From Planctomycetaceae bacterium (GTDB taxonomy: Bacteria > Planctomycetota > Planctomycetia > Pirellulales > Pirellulaceae): a stretch of DNA of 9,986 nucleotides. A program made the position numbers and the translations under genes. The stretch is taken from positions 1 to 9,986 of the forward strand of contig JABHUV010000342.1 in NCBI GenBank assembly GCA_018658605.1, given 5' to 3'. The notes under the pieces were generated by a model. That model made no database searches, was not told where the DNA came from, and saw only the letters and a list, made by a program, of their open reading frames with translations. Positions 8,262 through 9,986 of this stretch are shown piece after piece (within the stretch, counting starts at the first letter, position 1; each line of letters opens with the position of its first letter).

Positions 8262-8340
8262 CACGGTTTTCCAGGACAAAATTTGCGCAGTCCTTGCGCG
8301 TTGGTATTCGTATCTGGATAAATCGGACAAAAATTAGAGG

Positions 8341-8382
8341 AGCTAAAGAGGCTTTTAGCTTATTTTCCTAGCTAAATTAGCT
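8341..8382. promoter_or_regulatory. Paired AGCTAA/TTAGCT inverted repeats upstream of the efflux operon
   Basis: Two perfect inverted repeats share the same half-site. The first (8341-8360) is AGCTAAA and TTTAGCT, 7-bp arms around six bases. The second (8370-8382) is AGCTAA-A-TTAGCT, 6-bp arms around one base. Their centres are about 25-26 bases apart. They lie 80-120 bases before the ATG of the channel gene, in the only spacer upstream of the operon. This could be a tandem operator for an unknown regulator. Alternatively the first repeat, read on the minus strand and followed eight bases later by five T residues, could be a weak terminator of the ferredoxin gene. I find no convincing -35/-10 pair around them. 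Confidence 0.4.
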
Positions 8383-8418
8383 TTTTCGCGTACTTTTTGG
8401 CAGGAAATGGTCGTTTTA

Positions 8419-8829
8419 TCAACCGTTATGTAATTCGATGTAAGAACCTGTCATGAGACGGTCTTCATAGTCCTCACCGGTTTCGATAATGATAGTGGAC
8501 TCGGTGAGTAGCCCTTTTTGTTTGACGTTGATATGGTAACAACGAGTTTGGCATAATCCACAACCGACGCATTTGTCAGTTAATGCAACCGGAGCTAGAA
8601 ATCCAGAATCACTTACTGGGTTTCCATCGTCATCGACTTGAGTGCCAACTTGCATGTATTCAATTGCGTCATACCCCGCAGCAGTACATTCTTGGACACA
8701 CAAATCACACGCTTCCTTTTCGGCAAACGGCAGGCACGTTATTTGATCAACGATGGCTAAGCCCATACGAGCTTCTTTTTTTTCCTTGAGCGGCAATGGG
8801 CGATACGGCGTGTAAAATCCCAGATGCAT
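8419..8829 (-). CDS. NapG/MauM-type ferredoxin, C-terminal half only (2 x 4Fe-4S), probably 5'-truncated
   Basis: 136 residues with two four-Cys motifs for 4Fe-4S clusters: C32-x8-C41-x2-C44-x3-C48 and C87-x2-C90-x2-C93-x3-C97. The stretch EARMGLAIVDQITCLPF (19-35) and the cluster CVGCGLCQTRC match the second half of NapG, the electron-transfer subunit of periplasmic nitrate reductase systems. NapG proteins are about 230 residues and have two more clusters plus a Tat signal in front; here these are missing. Similarity begins before the internal Met22, so the homologous frame seems cut rather than naturally starting there. Upstream of the ATG (8827-8829) the frame runs only 19 codons to a TAA (8887-8889) and encodes no further cluster. 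With no export signal and no partner oxidoreductase nearby, it may be a remnant or a small cytoplasmic ferredoxin. It is not functionally tied to the efflux genes by anything I can see. Confidence 0.78.
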   Translation of the reverse strand: MHLGFYTPYRPLPLKEKKEARMGLAIVDQITCLPFAEKEACDLCVQECTAAGYDAIEYMQVGTQVDDDGNPVSDSGFLAPVALTDKCVGCGLCQTRCYHINVKQKGLLTESTIIIETGEDYEDRLMTGSYIELHNG

Positions 8830-8965
8830 TGGCCTATATCGAAAAAAACGAAAAAATGGGTCGAATTGGCCGCAAACGCAAGGCGGTTAAGTGCTAATAA
8901 GTCAGCGCACAGTTCGACTGGGCAACGGGTGATTCAGGTTTGTGACTGCTGAGTGATGGCAGAGC
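8830..8965. other. Intergenic spacer with T-tracts and ATTGGCC repeat
   Basis: This 136-base gap lies between the right sulfatase stop and the ferredoxin fragment. I see no gene in it. It contains ATTGGCC twice in the same direction (8828-8834 and 8865-8871) flanking two A-tracts (T-tracts on the minus strand, 8842-8848 and 8851-8856), and a short CCGC/GCGG hairpin just before the T-tracts in the minus-strand direction. The hairpin plus T-tracts could weakly terminate sulfatase transcription. Confidence 0.3.
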
Positions 8966-9986
8966 TTACTTGGATGTATCGAGGGGTGGCTGATTCCACA
9001 ATCGATAGGGATCATCGAGACGCTGCTGTTCTTGTAATAGCAATAGCTCCATTTCTTTGAGCTGATCAGCATAACGGGGATCGTCAGCTAGATTACGCTG
9101 TTGGGAATTAGGCTTGTTGCCCACGAGAGCAATCAAATCTTGAGTATGATGTTCAGCCAGCAGTTCTAGCGGATTATCTGCTAAGTTGAACAATTGCGTT
9201 TTTTGTACGGTACCGTCGAGTACGTCGTATTTAATCAACTTCCAGTCACCCTGACGAACACATCTCATCCCAGGCTTGGTACCGCCACAATAAACACCAT
9301 ATAGAACATCTCGTATCGTTTGTTGCGTACCAGTTAGTACAGGTAAGAAACTTGTGCCCTCATTCATCTTGGGTGGCGTGATATTGGCGAGGTCGCAGAA
9401 AGTTGCCAAGATGTCGAGCAGATAGATATTTCCTTGAGCGCGCGTCCCTGGTTTAATTCCAGGGCCCGACACGATGAAAGGCACTCGCCAAGTATGCTCG
9501 TACAGGTTTTGTTTTCCTTGCAATCCATGGCGCCCAATGGCCATGCCATGGTCTGCTGTGTAGATGACATAAGTATTGTCGAGTTCCCCCATTTGCTTGA
9601 GCTTGTCTAAAACACGACCTACTTGTCTGTCAATATTTTCGCTACAGGCAAACTCGCGGCCAAGTTCATTACGCATCGTATTTGGGTCACGTTTCTCCCA
9701 CACACCCGAAACCTTTACTTCGTCTCGCAGTCCTGGGTGTCCATGGTGAAATGGGTGCGCTCCGAGGTAGTTCAGTGGTAATGCTGGCGTCCGTTGTTGA
9801 ATTGCAGGAACATTGATTTTGTCCGTATGGTTAACCGCTCCATATTTTTTCAATAATTCGCTGTTTCCCATACGCGGGTCATGGGGGTGAGAAAATCCAA
9901 AGTAAATTAGGAATGGCTTACTTTCTGTTTGTGCTTCTCGGTCCCTCAGATAACCGAGCACTTGTTGCGCGTGCCACGCACTACCA
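8966..9986 (-). CDS. Sulfatase family protein, N-terminus beyond window edge
   Basis: C-terminal part of a sulfatase in the alkaline-phosphatase superfamily; 340 codons, the first one incomplete. The frame is open to the right edge, so the true start, signal peptide and catalytic Cys/Ser motif lie outside. Counting from the first complete codon: FSHPHDPR with H33 and H35, the conserved TADHG metal site with D145 and H146, HGLQGKQNLYEH with K158, RVPFIVSGPGI, and the C-terminal GDWKLIKYD element. D-H in place of the D-N of the left-hand sulfatase, and HGLQGKQNLYEH in place of GKGTTFEGG, show that the two belong to different subfamilies and are not a recent duplication. The C-terminus (about 290-339) is a charged Leu/Glu/Gln-rich helix followed by DPYRLWNQPP. 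The substrate cannot be told. A GTG at 9959-9961 is in frame but lies inside the conserved fold and is not the start. Confidence 0.93.
   Translation of the reverse strand, partial: GSAWHAQQVLGYLRDREAQTESKPFLIYFGFSHPHDPRMGNSELLKKYGAVNHTDKINVPAIQQRTPALPLNYLGAHPFHHGHPGLRDEVKVSGVWEKRDPNTMRNELGREFACSENIDRQVGRVLDKLKQMGELDNTYVIYTADHGMAIGRHGLQGKQNLYEHTWRVPFIVSGPGIKPGTRAQGNIYLLDILATFCDLANITPPKMNEGTSFLPVLTGTQQTIRDVLYGVYCGGTKPGMRCVRQGDWKLIKYDVLDGTVQKTQLFNLADNPLELLAEHHTQDLIALVGNKPNSQQRNLADDPRYADQLKEMELLLLQEQQRLDDPYRLWNQPPLDTSK

Noticed and set aside
6882..8330. Longer start (TTG at 8328-8330) for the outer-membrane channel gene
   Set aside because: It would put 23 residues with several charges in front of a textbook lipoprotein signal; the ATG at 8261 gives a proper signal and lipobox.
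8331..8336. TCTAAT on the minus strand as -10 box for the efflux operon
   Set aside because: Five of six to consensus, but no acceptable -35 hexamer lies 16-20 bases upstream, so I do not call a promoter.
1..9986. CRISPR array, insertion sequence, integrase or toxin-antitoxin pair
   Set aside because: No regularly spaced repeats, no transposase or recombinase motifs, and no small gene pair of that kind seen on either strand.

Overview
The window looks like chromosomal DNA of a planctomycete, probably Pirellulaceae-like. This is inferred from gene content: two secreted-type sulfatases of different subfamilies, a small secreted orphan protein, a NapG-type ferredoxin with planctomycete-like sequence, and genes that mostly lack a clear Shine-Dalgarno sequence. 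Every gene I can support lies on the minus strand, so the window is best read from right to left.

Layout in transcription order. (1) 8966-9986: the C-terminal ~340 residues of a sulfatase whose 5' end, including the catalytic Cys/Ser region, lies beyond the window. (2) 8419-8829: a 136-residue ferredoxin with two Cys4 clusters that matches only the C-terminal half of NapG. (3) 8262-8418: an intergenic spacer with two neighbouring AGCTAA/TTAGCT inverted repeats. (4) 2030-8261: a three-gene heavy-metal efflux operon of CusCBA/CzcCBA type, in the order outer-membrane lipoprotein channel, periplasmic adaptor, inner-membrane RND pump. The first two genes overlap by one base and the third starts 20 bases later with GTG. 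A hairpin just beyond the pump stop may end the transcript. (5) 1822-1894: tRNA-Asn(GUU) with a good sigma70-like promoter. (6) 1275-1733: a small exported protein of unknown function. (7) 1-1229: a second sulfatase, with signal peptide and a complete set of catalytic residues, that runs off the left edge and lacks only its C-terminus.

How the genes work together: OMF, MFP and RND should form one proton-driven tripartite pump moving metal ions (or another toxic cation) from periplasm or cytoplasm to the outside. No metal sensor, CusF-like chaperone or P-type ATPase is encoded here. The 152-residue protein and the left sulfatase, 45 bases apart, probably form a two-gene unit for an extracytoplasmic sulfated substrate, which I cannot name. 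The parts most worth a second look are a ~90-residue extra segment in the porter domain of the pump, an altered set of residues at the places of the CusA methionine triad, the paired palindromes upstream of the operon, and the half-length NapG gene.
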